Below, one piece after another: positions 16,216-24,554 of a DNA stretch of 64,000 bases (position 1 is the first letter of the stretch; every line of letters begins with the position of its first letter). This DNA is from Streptomyces sp. NBC_01216 (GTDB lineage: Bacteria; Actinomycetota; Actinomycetes; Streptomycetales; Streptomycetaceae): NCBI RefSeq assembly GCF_035994945.1, contig NZ_CP108679.1, positions 1 through 64,000 on the forward strand, given 5' to 3'. Under the pieces are notes generated by a model. The model did not search any database and had not been told where the DNA came from. It was given only the letters and a program-made list of their open reading frames with translations. The translations under genes were made by a program, and so were the position numbers.

Positions 16216-16476
16216 GTGGACGGCACGGAGATCACCATCAAGCTCACCCCCGACGAGGCACTCGTCCTCTCGGACTGGCTGGAGCGAGTTCAGATGACGG
16301 ACCTCAGTCGTCTGGTTGACGACCCAGCCGCCTGGGCCCCGATCCACAAGCTCGCGGGGATGCTGGACAAGGCGCTTCCCGGGATCTTCGCCGCTGACTA
16401 CGCGGAGCGTCTGGATGCAGCACGGCGCCGCCTGCGGGAGACCATGGGCAGCTTCACGGAAGAGCAAGGCAGCTGA
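16216..16476 (+). CDS. Small hypothetical protein following tniQ
   Basis: Protein of 86 residues with a GTG start nine bases after tniQ. The sequence EITIKLTPDEALVLSDWLERVQ followed by WAPIHKLAGMLDKALP is regular, acidic and helical. I recall similar small proteins in Streptomyces but know no function. It could be cargo of the transposon or the first gene of the original neighbourhood; its close spacing after tniQ favours co-transcription. Confidence 0.6.
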   Translation: MDGTEITIKLTPDEALVLSDWLERVQMTDLSRLVDDPAAWAPIHKLAGMLDKALPGIFAADYAERLDAARRRLRETMGSFTEEQGS

Positions 16477-16714
16477 CCTGCACACGCTTCCGTGGAAGCA
16501 AGCCCGTTGAGAACACCAAAGTCCCGGCGCTCTTCAGCAACAATGCCTACTCGTCGCGCCTCATGCGTCGGCGCTGAGCGGGAACATGATGCTCAGTGCG
16601 TTGTGGCAAAGGGAGTCTCTGTTCGATGAGCAGGGGTTTCTTCGTGTGCGGGGCATGTTCGCGGAGGGGTAGGGGCAGGCAGCGGACGGCTTGTTGTGGA
16701 TCGAGGAGGGCGCG

Positions 16715-17281
16715 ATGCCGTCGGTGCTGGGGTTGATGGAACGGCGTGAGGCGCGGGCGAGGCAGGAGCTGGAGTCCTGGACGGAGGTCCTGGAGCAGGC
16801 TCAGGCGGAGGTGGATGCTGCGCGAGAGCGAGTCGAGCGGGCCCGTGTGGGGCGTGAGGAGCTCGTGTCGGTGCTGGCCGAGGAGAGTGCGGTGAATACG
16901 CCGGCTTCCGTGGCGTCTGGTGGTGAGGCGGCTGCCGTGATGGGTTCGAGCGGCTCCGACGCGGTGCATGGCGAGCGGCCGCCGGTGTGGCGGTCGGGCA
17001 TGGGCGAGGAGGTGCTCAGCGGCCTGTATCGGGAGGTGTTCGCCGCGGTGGTGGCCGCTTCGGGGCCGGTGAGCGGGGTGGAGTTGACGCGCGTGGTGGG
17101 CCGTGAGGCGGAGATCAAGAACGAGGTGGAGAAGATCCGTCACCGTGCCTACGCGCTGGAGAAGCGGGGCTGGCTGGTGCGGGAGAAGAATGGACGGTTC
17201 ATGCCTGTGCCCGGGGCCGTCGGCCGGGACGCTTCTCCGGCCAGCGCGGGGCATCGCCGGCCACCTGGCGCGACAGCCTGA
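16715..17281 (+). CDS. Coiled-coil/winged-helix hypothetical protein, 3' end altered by IS
   Basis: Protein of 188 residues beginning MPSVLGLMERREARARQEL after a strong GGAGG. Residues 1-60 are a long charged coiled coil; residues about 100-170 form a winged helix (SGVELTRVVGREAEIKNEVEKIRHRAYALEKRGWL). Proteins of this build are common and strongly conserved in Streptomyces next to mobile elements; their role is unknown. The last roughly 20 residues (after RFMPVPGAV) probably come from the adjacent IS5-type element. Confidence 0.65.
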   Translation: MPSVLGLMERREARARQELESWTEVLEQAQAEVDAARERVERARVGREELVSVLAEESAVNTPASVASGGEAAAVMGSSGSDAVHGERPPVWRSGMGEEVLSGLYREVFAAVVAASGPVSGVELTRVVGREAEIKNEVEKIRHRAYALEKRGWLVREKNGRFMPVPGAVGRDASPASAGHRRPPGATA

Positions 17282-18086
17282 TCGTGGCTGCCCACCACAC
17301 CATCTGCTGGTGGTGATCGGGGCGGCGTTCGTGGTCGCGGTTGAGGCGGCGTGAGCGGGAGAGCCAGCTCAGCGTTCGTTCCACGACCCATCTGCGGGCC
17401 AGTACGACAAATCCGCGGTGTCCGTCGGATCGGCGCACGACCTCGATCCGGACTCCGTGACGGGCGAACGCCTTGGCCAGGGCCGAGCCCTGGTAGGCGC
17501 TGTCGACCCACACCAGTTTCAGCAGCCGACCCGGGTGGTCCATGAACGTCTCCAGCAGGGCGGGGGCGGCCTTGGAGTCGTGGACATCGGCCGTGGTCAC
17601 GGTCACCTCCAGGAGCAGACCCTCGGTATCGGTCAGGATGTGACGCTTGCGCCCATCACGTGACTTGCCGCCGTCGTATCCGCGACTGTCCTCGCCGACG
17701 GTCTCGGAGGCGTCCACCGACTGACTGTCGATGACTCCCGCGCTGGGCTCGGCGTTGCGGCCTGAACGTTCCCTCGCCGAACGTCGCAGGCGTTCGTACA
17801 GCTCACGCGCGTAGTCGTAGGCCCGCCAGCGGCGGAAGAAGTCGTAGACCGCCCGCCAGTACGGGAAATCGACCGGCAGAGCCGTCCACTTCACGCCGTT
17901 GTCGACGAGGTAGCGCACCGCGTCAAGCATCTCGCGGTGGCAAAACGCCTCCGGACGCCCGCCCAGCTTGAGGAGCCACGCCGGCACCGGCATCGCGGCG
18001 CGGACCTCGGCCCACTCCGCATCCGTCATGTCACTGGGGTAGCAGCCTGCCCGCCGTCCCGGAGCGATCGAACCGAACCGGTGCAC
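17199..18086 (-). CDS. IS5-family transposase
   Basis: About 295 residues from the GTG at 18086; starts further up (to 18200) and an ATG at 18029 (MTDAEWAEV) are also possible. It carries the DUF4096-like start CYPSDMTDAEWAEVRAAMP, then WRAVYDFFRRWR, catalytic Asp in AGVIDSQSVDASE, GGKSRDGRKRHILTDTEG, second Asp in VWVDSAYQG and Glu in RRWVVERTLSWLSRSRRL. All DDE residues are present. The C-terminal extension after TIRLSRQ probably reads beyond the element into the interrupted gene. Confidence 0.88.
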   Translation of the reverse strand: MHRFGSIAPGRRAGCYPSDMTDAEWAEVRAAMPVPAWLLKLGGRPEAFCHREMLDAVRYLVDNGVKWTALPVDFPYWRAVYDFFRRWRAYDYARELYERLRRSARERSGRNAEPSAGVIDSQSVDASETVGEDSRGYDGGKSRDGRKRHILTDTEGLLLEVTVTTADVHDSKAAPALLETFMDHPGRLLKLVWVDSAYQGSALAKAFARHGVRIEVVRRSDGHRGFVVLARRWVVERTLSWLSRSRRLNRDHERRPDHHQQMVWWAATIRLSRQVAGDAPRWPEKRPGRRPRAQA

Positions 18087-18150
18087 GTAGCAGTCACACC
18101 CAAGGGTGACCGCGGTGGACGCATGCACAGAGATACTGCTCAACTGATCA
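17230..18150 (-). mobile_element. IS5-family insertion sequence (borders approximate)
   Basis: A single-frame IS5-type transposase occupies the minus strand. Its stop codon lies inside the upstream coiled-coil gene, showing that the element interrupts or abuts that gene's 3' end. Terminal inverted repeats were not resolved: only the 8-mer GCCTGATC is shared between the two presumed ends (about 17273 and, inverted, about 18146). Coordinates are therefore approximate. Confidence 0.6.
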
Positions 18151-18153
18151 GGC

Positions 18154-18210
18154 AACGGGCTTCCTTGGTCGTGCTGGTGTCGTAACCGCGTCACTACCAA
18201 GGGGCCCGTT
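18154..18210. repeat. Imperfect inverted repeat next to the IS
   Basis: AACGGGC-TTCCTTGGT at 18154-18169 pairs with ACCAAGGGGCCCGTT at 18196-18210. It may be a terminator or part of an older element end; nothing decides between these. Confidence 0.35.
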
Positions 18211-18281
18211 CTCTCATGCCCGCGACCGCACCCGAACCTCCGTCCAGATGATCACCCGCTGCCACTCGAACAAGATCCGGT

Positions 18282-18854
18282 TTACCACAACGCACTCAAC
18301 CTCGGCAGCCTGCGAGCCGCTTCTTCTTCATCCCAGACGTTCCAGCGCTTCCCGGCCGGGCCCTGGCCGACCGCGTGCTCGCCCCGCCGGGTCCGCACCG
18401 CCGCATAGAAGGCATCCCCGCACTCGTCGGGATCCCCAGTCACAAGCCCGAATGCTTCCAACGCCACATAGTCGAGCGATTCCCAACCGGGCCAGTCATC
18501 GCCCCAGGACCTCCAAGTTCGCCCCGCCAGGCGCAGGACATCAGGAGTGTCAGCCAGAGCATCAGGGTCGAGCACGGCTCGCCCGAAGGCTTCTTTGCCC
18601 AGCCCGACCATCCAGAGGCCGAAGTAGCAGAAGTCGTCATCCGAACACCGGCCACCGAAGATCCGCTCCGCCGCAGCCACTAGTTCCCAGGAGAAAGCCT
18701 GACGGGTCACTTGGTCCAGGCACATCTGGAACTCAACGATCTCTTCCAGCGGCCTGCGCGACAAATCCTCACGAAGCCATGTAAGTCGTGCATCTCTGCT
18801 TTGCGTCTGGCGGCGACAGGTCTCCACGAGTTCCCAGAACTTCTCAAGGTTCAC
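18282..18854 (-). CDS. DUF4240 domain protein
   Basis: About 190 residues from the GTG at 18854, which puts VNLEKFWELVE at the N-terminus as in other members and has AGGGTG six bases upstream; an ATG at 18896 would add 14 residues. The DUF4240 pattern is clear: FWELVETCR, then FQMCLDQVTRQAFSWELVAAAERIFGG, SDDDFCYFGLWMVGLGKEAF and ALADTPDVL. The family (related to MolR-type proteins) is common in actinobacteria and lacks an assigned biochemical role. It stands alone between an IS and a gene remnant. Confidence 0.75.
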   Translation of the reverse strand: MNLEKFWELVETCRRQTQSRDARLTWLREDLSRRPLEEIVEFQMCLDQVTRQAFSWELVAAAERIFGGRCSDDDFCYFGLWMVGLGKEAFGRAVLDPDALADTPDVLRLAGRTWRSWGDDWPGWESLDYVALEAFGLVTGDPDECGDAFYAAVRTRRGEHAVGQGPAGKRWNVWDEEEAARRLPRLSALW

Positions 18855-19012
18855 GAAGAGCACCCTGCCAGGCACCACTGACAACGGACGGGCCACCTGG
18901 CGCCCTCGTCACTTCCGCGAGAGCCAGATCGTTTGAGATAGTCACCGGCCCGCAGTCCCAGAACATCTGGCACCTATGCAAGTCAGCGTCACGTCAACTG
19001 CCACCTGCGCTG

Positions 19013-19324
19013 CGACAGGACAACCGCGCCCACGCCCAGCCCGACTGGTACCTCTACGCGCCGGCCTGCGCCCTCGTCGAAGCCGACCGGGCCCGCCCCG
19101 GCACCGCCGAGCACCTGGCCGCCCTGCCCGGCATCACCGTCCTCGACCTCGACCTCCCGGCCGTCCTGGACATCGCGCGCCAGGACACCTGGGCCCAGGC
19201 CCAGGCCCACGCCCACCACGCCGCCCAGCCCACCGCCGACCGGCCCGACGGCGCCGTCGTCGCCACCACCACTCCCGGCCGGTGGGAGGGCGAGCCCGTC
19301 CGCGTCCTCGACCTCAACCCCTGA
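19013..19324 (+). pseudogene. C-terminal remnant of a PIN-like protein
   Basis: The frame YLYAPACALVEADRARPGT, then LAALPGITVLDLDLPA and ARQDTWAQAQAHAHHAA with a final DGAVVATTTP, looks like the C-terminal two-thirds of a PIN/VapC-like toxin, including late acidic residues. The expected N-terminal strand with the first catalytic Asp (MIxLDxS) is missing; upstream sequence in frame is unrelated. The identification is by pattern and uncertain. Loss of the 5' end probably came with the neighbouring rearrangements. Confidence 0.4.
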
Positions 19325-19379
19325 CTCATAGACCTGTTGGACCCAATGGGGTTAACAGGGGCTGAGCAGCTACGAAACC

Positions 19380-19403
19380 GGCCCCCGGCATCAGCCGGGG
19401 GCC
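19380..19403. terminator. Bidirectional terminator
   Basis: Perfect GGCCCCCGGC/GCCGGGGGCC stem with a 4-base loop, followed by TTGCTG. It lies between the PIN-like remnant (plus strand) and the end of the minus-strand metabolic cluster. Confidence 0.75.
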
Positions 19404-19456
19404 TTGCTGTGAGCAGCGCCTGTGATGGCGGCGCAGCTGCTTCCCGCGCCCGGACT

Positions 19457-20062
19457 TCAGGTGATGCTCACTGCGCGCTCGGCGTAGAAGCCGGCGAACA
19501 CGCCAACGGACAGGGCCGCGGAACGGGTCTGCTCGGTGTCGCCGGAGGGGTTGCGGAAGTGGATCGTGTCCCCGGTTCGGCCGGTGGCGAGGACGAGGTG
19601 ACCGCCCTTGCCGGGGGCGGAGCGGTCGGGACGCCGGATCTCCTTGTGTACGGAGACCAGGGCGAGTCGTCCGGCGTCGAGCAGGTCAAGGAGGCCGGGG
19701 ACGGGGAGCGTCCGGTGGACTTCGGCGGTCAGGGCGTGGGCGTCGCGGACGTAGTCGGCGAAGGGGGCGTAGATCAGTCCCCGGATGGCGCCGGTGTCCG
19801 CGTCCTCGGTGTAGGCCCCGTACTTCCGCGCTCCGTCGAGGAGGGCGAAGAGAGTGGGGGCGTGGCCGTTGCGGGCGAGGAGTGCCATGCGCAGGCAGGC
19901 GATCCCGCACATGTGCCGGCACCAGCGGGAGTAGGTGGTCTGGTCCGGTGCGCCGGACTCCGCCCAGCGGGGATCGTTGCCGGGGTCGTGGCCTTCGTAG
20001 GCGATGGCATGGATCAGGTCGGGGCTGGCGTACTGGGTGATCGTGGGGAACGGCTCAGGCAC
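19457..20062 (-). CDS. C39-like papain-fold peptidase or peptidase-like protein
   Basis: Protein of 201 residues. It has the pattern of the C39_2-type peptidase fold: a Cys in RHMCGIACLRMALLARNG (nucleophile candidate), a helical middle, then the His in GKGGHLVLATGR and a following Asn/Asp in IHFRNPSGD. No signal peptide is seen, so it should act in the cytoplasm. Its start overlaps the stop of the dehydratase-like gene by eight bases, so it is the last gene of that operon. Catalysis on a small peptide or amide of the pathway product is an inference. Confidence 0.7.
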   Translation of the reverse strand: MPEPFPTITQYASPDLIHAIAYEGHDPGNDPRWAESGAPDQTTYSRWCRHMCGIACLRMALLARNGHAPTLFALLDGARKYGAYTEDADTGAIRGLIYAPFADYVRDAHALTAEVHRTLPVPGLLDLLDAGRLALVSVHKEIRRPDRSAPGKGGHLVLATGRTGDTIHFRNPSGDTEQTRSAALSVGVFAGFYAERAVSIT

Positions 20063-21047
20063 GGGCGGGTTCCTTCCGGGCGGTCGTGTCGGTGATGAGC
20101 CGGTGGAAGGTGGGCAGGTCCACTCCGCCGCCGGAGATCATGACGCCGATCGTGCCGGACTCGTGCGGGACGAGGCCGGCGAGGACGGCGGCCAGGGCAC
20201 ACGCGCCGGACGGCTCGGCCACAACCTTCAGGTGCCGGAACGCGAAGGCCATGGCGGTGGTGATGTGCCGGTCCGTGACGGCCACGACCCCGTCCAGGAG
20301 CGTGGAGTTCACCGCCCACGCCAGCGGTGCCGGGCATAAGTGCCCGAGGCCGTCGGCGATCGTGACCGGCGGGTCCGGGAGGGCGATGCGCTGGCCGCAT
20401 TTCAGGGACAGCAGCGTGTCCGCCCCCTGCTCGGGTTCGACGCCGTACACCTTCACGGCGGGGTTGAGGTGCTTGGCGATCACGGCGGTCCCGGCGGCGA
20501 GACCGCCGCCGCCGACCGGCACGACCAGCGTTCCGATCTCGGGATGGTCGGCGAGGAGCTCGAGCGCGGCCGTCCCGGCCCCGGCCATGATGTGGCGCGA
20601 GTTCGCCGACGGCACGACCGCCTGCCCTTCCCGGGCGGCGATCTCGGCGACCAGGGCATCACGGTCGTCGGCGCCGCGCTGGTAGGTGACGACCCGGCCG
20701 CCCAGGGCACGGACCCCCTCGACCTTCGGGGAGGGCGCGTCGGCCGGGATGACCACGGTGGCCGGCACTTCGAGGAGGCGTCCGGCCAGGGCGAGAGCCT
20801 GGGCGTGGTTTCCGGACGAGGCCCCGACCAGACCGTTCTCCCGCTCGCGGGCGGGCAGCGAGGAGGCGTGGTGGTAGGCGCCGCGGAACTTGAACGAGCC
20901 GGTGCGCTGGAGACTCTCGGCCTTGCAGACCACCGGCCACCTGGCGGCCTGGTCCAGGCAGAGCGCGGACAGGGCCGGGGTGCGGGAGACGACCGGGGCC
21001 AGGTTGGCGGCGGCCTGCTCGACGTCGCGGGCGGTCAGCCCGCTCAC
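20055..21047 (-). CDS. PLP-dependent threonine/serine dehydratase-like enzyme
   Basis: Protein of 330 residues starting with GTG, overlapping the ligase fragment stop by four bases. It is a fold-type II PLP enzyme: SLQRTGSFKFRGAYHH with the Schiff-base Lys near residue 53, ASSGNHAQALALAG, the phosphate-binding PVGGGGLAAGT and a late Gly/Ser motif VMISGGGVD. Members deaminate Ser/Thr or beta-hydroxy amino acids, or racemise serine. It lacks the C-terminal ACT regulatory domain of biosynthetic threonine deaminase. In this cluster it more likely serves a dedicated amino-acid step than housekeeping. Confidence 0.88.
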   Translation of the reverse strand: MSGLTARDVEQAAANLAPVVSRTPALSALCLDQAARWPVVCKAESLQRTGSFKFRGAYHHASSLPARERENGLVGASSGNHAQALALAGRLLEVPATVVIPADAPSPKVEGVRALGGRVVTYQRGADDRDALVAEIAAREGQAVVPSANSRHIMAGAGTAALELLADHPEIGTLVVPVGGGGLAAGTAVIAKHLNPAVKVYGVEPEQGADTLLSLKCGQRIALPDPPVTIADGLGHLCPAPLAWAVNSTLLDGVVAVTDRHITTAMAFAFRHLKVVAEPSGACALAAVLAGLVPHESGTIGVMISGGGVDLPTFHRLITDTTARKEPARA

Positions 21048-21372
21048 GGCCGGTACCCCTGGTCAGTGGCGGTGGCGAGGATCAGGCGGATGAGCTGGTC
21101 GTAGTCGATGCCCGCCGCTTCGGCCATGGTCGCGAGGTTCCCGGTGCGGGACAGGCCCGGGAGCGTGTTGACCTCCAGCCACACCACCGTGCCGTCGTCG
21201 CCCACCATGAAGTCGGAGCGGGAGTATCCGGTGCAGCCGAGGACCTGGTGGGCGGCGAGCGCGGCGGCGGCGGTCTGCTCCGTGACCTTCTCGGGCAGCT
21301 CGGCCGGGCAGCGGTAGCGGTGCAGGTTCTTGTCCCGCTTGGTGGCGTAGTCGTAGAACTCGGCCTCGCGCC
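21044..21372 (-). pseudogene. D-alanine-D-alanine ligase-like ATP-grasp enzyme, C-terminal fragment
   Basis: About 105 codons match the C-terminal third of Ddl-type ligases: EFYDYATKRDKNLH, LPEKVTEQTAAAALAAHQVLGC, YSRSDFMVGDDGTVVWLEVNTLPGL, with the metal-binding Asp, Glu and Asn. The N-terminal and central ATP-grasp domains are gone; upstream the frame runs into an IS110 relic at about 21372. It is coupled to the dehydratase-like gene. In cycloserine-type pathways a Ddl homologue gives self-resistance, and others make dipeptides; here the copy is surely non-functional as it stands. Confidence 0.8.
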
Positions 21373-21651
21373 CCCACCACGAAGCAGTCCGGGACCTCGA
21401 TCCACGGCGAACACGCACCCCGAGGCGGAAACCGGCAGCTCAAACGGGCCATGTTTCTCTCCGCCTTCGCCTGCATGAACGCCGACCCGGCCTCCCGCGC
21501 CTACTACGACAAGCAACGAGCCCGTGGCAAGACCCACACCCAAGCCCTCCTCCGCCTCGCCCGCCAACGCATCAGCGTCCTGTTCGCCATGCTCCGCGAC
21601 GGCACCTTCTACGAATCCCGGACACCGACGGACGTCGAACTCGCCGCTTAA
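21369..21651 (+). pseudogene. IS110-family transposase, C-terminal fragment
   Basis: The plus-strand frame TTKQSGTSIHGEHAP, then GGNRQLKRAMFLSAFACM and RARGKTHTQALLRLARQRIS to a final ELAA stop is the C-terminal Transposase_20 part of an IS110-type enzyme. It begins exactly at a 27-bp inverted repeat shared with the fragment on the opposite strand at 21817. The remainder of the enzyme is missing. Confidence 0.8.
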
Positions 21652-21816
21652 CCTCAGCGAGCCCGAACCACCCGAAACCCGACACAGGCGCCTTGACGAA
21701 AGACATAGAGGCACCCCCGCGCCGTGGCGCCGGCCGACGGCATCTCCGCCCTTGGCGGCGGGACCGACGGCGGGCAAACCGCCCTTGGCCAAGACGATGG
21801 TGTCACCGCCGACGGT

Positions 21817-22060
21817 GTCCCGGACTGCTTGGTGGTGGGGGCGAGGCTGGCGTAGGAGGCGAGGTGGGCGGCGGTGGGGAAGTGGGTGCCGTCGCCGACG
21901 GTGACCAGCAGGACGGCTGCGGTCCTGACGCCGACGCCGGGCATCGACGTCAGGACCGGGGAAAGAGGGTGAGCCTCCAACAGGGTGTTGATCTGGGCTT
22001 CCATCGCCCGGCGCTGGGTGTGGACAGCGGCCAGCGAGGCGCCGTTCCTGCGCGGTATCC
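21817..22060 (-). pseudogene. IS110-family transposase, central fragment in inverted orientation
   Basis: The minus-strand frame RRNGASLAAVHTQRRAM, then LTSMPGVGVRTAAVLLVTVG and AAHLASYASLAPTTKQSG is the helical region and the start of the Transposase_20 domain. It stops matching right after TTKQSG, the same residues at which the plus-strand fragment begins. The N-terminal DEDD catalytic domain is absent. A single inversion between the two 27-bp copies would rejoin the halves. Confidence 0.8.
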
Positions 22061-22129
22061 GCGTCGTGTGCCCTGCGTCCTCCCGATCGCCACCTGTGCT
22101 CCGGCTCCGGCGCGCGCCTGGCACCGCCG

Positions 22130-22363
22130 TCACTTGCTGTTGCGGCCTGCATTCGCGCGGACGGCCCTGTCCTCGTGCGGACCGTAGGCGAGGTCGAACA
22201 CGACCAGGACGCCGGTGCGGCGGTCTCGGCCCTGTTCCGCGTCTCGCAGCTGAACATCGATGCGGCGGTCGCGGATGGTTCCGATGATCGCGGGGAGCGC
22301 CGCGACTGCGAGGACGGCCAGGGCGATGACGACATTGACGGCGGTCTCGAACGCGTTGTTCAT
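22130..22363 (-). CDS. Small single-pass membrane protein
   Basis: Protein of 77 residues starting MNNAFETAVNVVIALAVLAV. One membrane segment at residues about 8-28 is followed by a positively charged stretch GTIRDRRIDVQLRDAEQGRDRR and a polar tail. No family is recognised. It lies 85 bases after the ornithine-cyclodeaminase homologue on the same strand and next to the IS110 debris, so its C-terminus may have been shaped by the rearrangement. Confidence 0.45.
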   Translation of the reverse strand: MNNAFETAVNVVIALAVLAVAALPAIIGTIRDRRIDVQLRDAEQGRDRRTGVLVVFDLAYGPHEDRAVRANAGRNSK

Positions 22364-22448
22364 GGCTCTCGGTCCTCTTCTCGGCACGATGCGGCCACGG
22401 CGGCGGAGCCTGTCGCCGGACAGCGGGTTCCCGGCCCCCTGGGTGTGC

Positions 22449-23381
22449 TCACGCGGGTCGCTCCATGGCGGCTGCTGCCACCACCAGGTCCTGCCACGAC
22501 ATGCCGACACTCTTGAAGAGCTTCGGTCTTGCGGGCCTGACGGGCACGGCGCCATGAACGAGCTCGGACAGGTTGCCCGCTATCGCCTCGGCGCCGATGT
22601 CACCAGAGCGCAGCGGAATCAGGATGTCGCCCGCCTCACGCAGCGCCGTGGCGCGGGCTTCGACAACCACCGTGGCCCGGGCAACGAGCTCGGTGTCCAC
22701 CTCTCGGGCCGTCGGTTCGTGGGAACCGATCGCCACGACGACCGTGTGGGGCGCGACGGCTGCGGCCGGGAACAGCGGTGTGCGCGATGTCGTGCAGCAG
22801 GCCACGATGTCTGCGGTCGCAACGGCTTCCGACGAGACCGCCCCTGCGTCCAGGCCGGCATCCCGGCAGCGCTCGACCAGCTTCCGGGCCTGCTCCGGGC
22901 GGCGCGCGGCGACGCCGACCCAGGCGAGGGGGCGTACGGCCCGGACGGCTTCCACATGGCCCCATGCCTGTGGTCCGGCCCCGAAGACGACGAGCCGTCC
23001 GGCGTCCGGGACTGCGAGGTGGTCCACGGCCACGGCGGAGACCGCGGGAGTGCGCAGCAGCGTCAGGGCGGAGCCATCGATCAGAGCTGCCGGGCGGAGG
23101 GTGGCTGCGTCCATCAGGAGATAGGAGGCGATGATGCGCGGCTGCCCGCACGCGGGATTGCCGGGCGCGACTCCGGCGATCTTGACCCCGGCGTACGTGG
23201 ACGTCGTGGAGGGCATCAGCAGCAACTGGCCCGCGTCGACGTCGAGCACGGTGCGGGGGATGTCCGTCTCGGGGTCCAGCCCCGCGCGCAGGGCTTGTGC
23301 CACTGCCCGGACGGCTTGTGGCACAGGCAGGCGGCGCGCCAGCTCGGCGGCGTCGATCAGCGGCAGCGCCGTGGGGTTCAC
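22449..23381 (-). CDS. Ornithine cyclodeaminase/mu-crystallin family enzyme
   Basis: Protein of 310 residues starting with GTG, overlapping the aminotransferase stop by four bases. The family features are present: PRTVLDVDAGQLLLMPSTT, YAGVKIAGVAPGNP, LIDGSALTLLRTPAVSAVA, and the Rossmann motif RLVVFGAGPQAWGHVEAV, followed by ADIVACCTTSRTPLF. Relatives deaminate ornithine cyclically, reduce imines or, as SbnB, oxidise N-(carboxy-amino)-glutamate during 2,3-diaminopropionate synthesis. Substrate here is unknown; coupling to the aminotransferase suggests an alpha-imino or alpha-amino acid intermediate. Confidence 0.88.
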   Translation of the reverse strand: MNPTALPLIDAAELARRLPVPQAVRAVAQALRAGLDPETDIPRTVLDVDAGQLLLMPSTTSTYAGVKIAGVAPGNPACGQPRIIASYLLMDAATLRPAALIDGSALTLLRTPAVSAVAVDHLAVPDAGRLVVFGAGPQAWGHVEAVRAVRPLAWVGVAARRPEQARKLVERCRDAGLDAGAVSSEAVATADIVACCTTSRTPLFPAAAVAPHTVVVAIGSHEPTAREVDTELVARATVVVEARATALREAGDILIPLRSGDIGAEAIAGNLSELVHGAVPVRPARPKLFKSVGMSWQDLVVAAAAMERPA

Positions 23382-24505
23382 GCGCTCAGTTCCTTCAGCA
23401 CCCGTGAGGTCTTCTCCAGGGCGACGGCCAGTTCGGCCGGCTCCTGCCCGTAGGTGAACCGGAGATGGTGGTCGGTGCCGAAATGGGTTCCGGCGCCGAC
23501 CAGTACCCCACCGCGGTCGTGCAGGGCTTCGGCGACCTCCGTACTGGGCAGGTCCAGCCTGTAGCGGACGAATGCCAGGGAGGTCGCCTCGGGTGGCACG
23601 ACCGACAGCAGCCGATCGTGGGAGTCGACCCACCGCTGCATCTGCGTCCAGCTCTCGCGGAGGAAGCCCCGGTAGCGGTTCAGGAGCCGGGCGCGGGTGG
23701 TGGGGGTGAGCGCCAGTTCCGCGAGGGCCATCGCCGGTCCGGCCGCGGAGACCGTGGTGTACTCGTGCCGCTGGCGAAGCTGCTGTACGAGCGTGGGCGG
23801 CGCGATCAGCCAGCCCAGTCGCAGGCCCGGCATGCCGAACGCCTTGGAGAGGCTGCCGACGCACACCACTCGGTCGTAGCGCCCCCAGAAGGTGGGACTG
23901 ACGTCGTCGGTGTGGAGTTCGGTGCCGCGGTGCACCTCGTCGGAGAGAATCCATGCGCCCGCACGGTCCGCGATGGAGACGATCGCCTGCATCTCCTCCT
24001 CGGTGAGGATGGTGCCGGCCGGGTTGTTGGGGTTCGTCACCGCGATGGCCCTGGTGTCCGGCCGGACCGTGTTCGCCAGCGCGTCGATGTCGGGTCGCCA
24101 GCCGCGCTGCGGATCCAGCGGGAAATCCTCGACGACGGCGCCGCGGTTGAGCGCGGCACCCCGGACCTGACGGTAGCCGGGTGACATGGTCACCACGTGG
24201 TCTCCGGGGCGTATGAGGGTCTCCACGGCGACGGTGTTGGCCTCCGCCGCGCCGACGGTGACGATGACCTCGGAGGCGTGATCCCTGCTCCCGGCGTGCC
24301 AGTGCGCTATCTGCGTGCGCAGTTGCTCGGTGCCGCACGTCGGCGGGTAGCTGAGCTCGCTGTCGAGAAGCTGGTTCAGTGACTGCTCGCTGTCCACGAG
24401 GTCGCGCAGCCGGATCGGCCGACAGCCGCTGTCGGCCAGGCTGTGGGTGGCCGTGGGCCCCAGCCTCCGCTGCCATTCCAGCAGTTCGAACGGGGTGAAT
24501 GTCAT
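23378..24505 (-). CDS. Class I/II PLP aminotransferase
   Basis: Protein of 375 residues from ATG 24505, preceded by AAGGA. It is a fold-type I enzyme: TVGAAEANTVAVETLIRPGD, AVTNPNNPAGTILTEEEM, ILSDEVHRGTEL with the PLP-pyridine Asp, and VGSLSKAFGMPGLRLGW with the Schiff-base Lys, then an Arg in HHLRFTYGQ for the substrate carboxylate. Within this subfamily, capreomycidine synthase (VioD) and several antibiotic aminotransferases are relatives. Its substrate is not predictable, but it is co-transcribed with the ornithine-cyclodeaminase homologue. Confidence 0.88.
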   Translation of the reverse strand: MTFTPFELLEWQRRLGPTATHSLADSGCRPIRLRDLVDSEQSLNQLLDSELSYPPTCGTEQLRTQIAHWHAGSRDHASEVIVTVGAAEANTVAVETLIRPGDHVVTMSPGYRQVRGAALNRGAVVEDFPLDPQRGWRPDIDALANTVRPDTRAIAVTNPNNPAGTILTEEEMQAIVSIADRAGAWILSDEVHRGTELHTDDVSPTFWGRYDRVVCVGSLSKAFGMPGLRLGWLIAPPTLVQQLRQRHEYTTVSAAGPAMALAELALTPTTRARLLNRYRGFLRESWTQMQRWVDSHDRLLSVVPPEATSLAFVRYRLDLPSTEVAEALHDRGGVLVGAGTHFGTDHHLRFTYGQEPAELAVALEKTSRVLKELSA

Positions 24506-24554
24506 GGATGTCCTTAAGGGAGTGGTCGGAATGGGCGTGTGCGGGGCAGCGCTG

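Larger units (their letters stand above)
11255..16476 (+). mobile_element. Tn7-like transposon with TnsA/TnsB/TnsC/TniQ genes
   Basis: Four overlapping genes form a heteromeric transposase operon. At the left, a TGTCAC at 11255 is a possible terminus, and a 15-bp direct repeat GCTGTCGGATTCTCA occurs at 11317 and 11347, spaced 30 bases, as expected of TnsB-binding sites. No matching right end could be found between 16477 and 17200, so the right border is unknown and may have been lost; 16476 is only the end of the last gene. The element sits directly at the 3' end of a serine recombinase gene. Confidence 0.7.

Noticed and set aside
19457..21418. A lasso- or lanthipeptide-type RiPP cluster because of the C39-like peptidase and ATP-grasp fragment
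   Set aside because: No precursor peptide with leader, no cyclase or lanthionine enzyme, and the ATP-grasp fragment matches Ddl rather than RiPP ligases.
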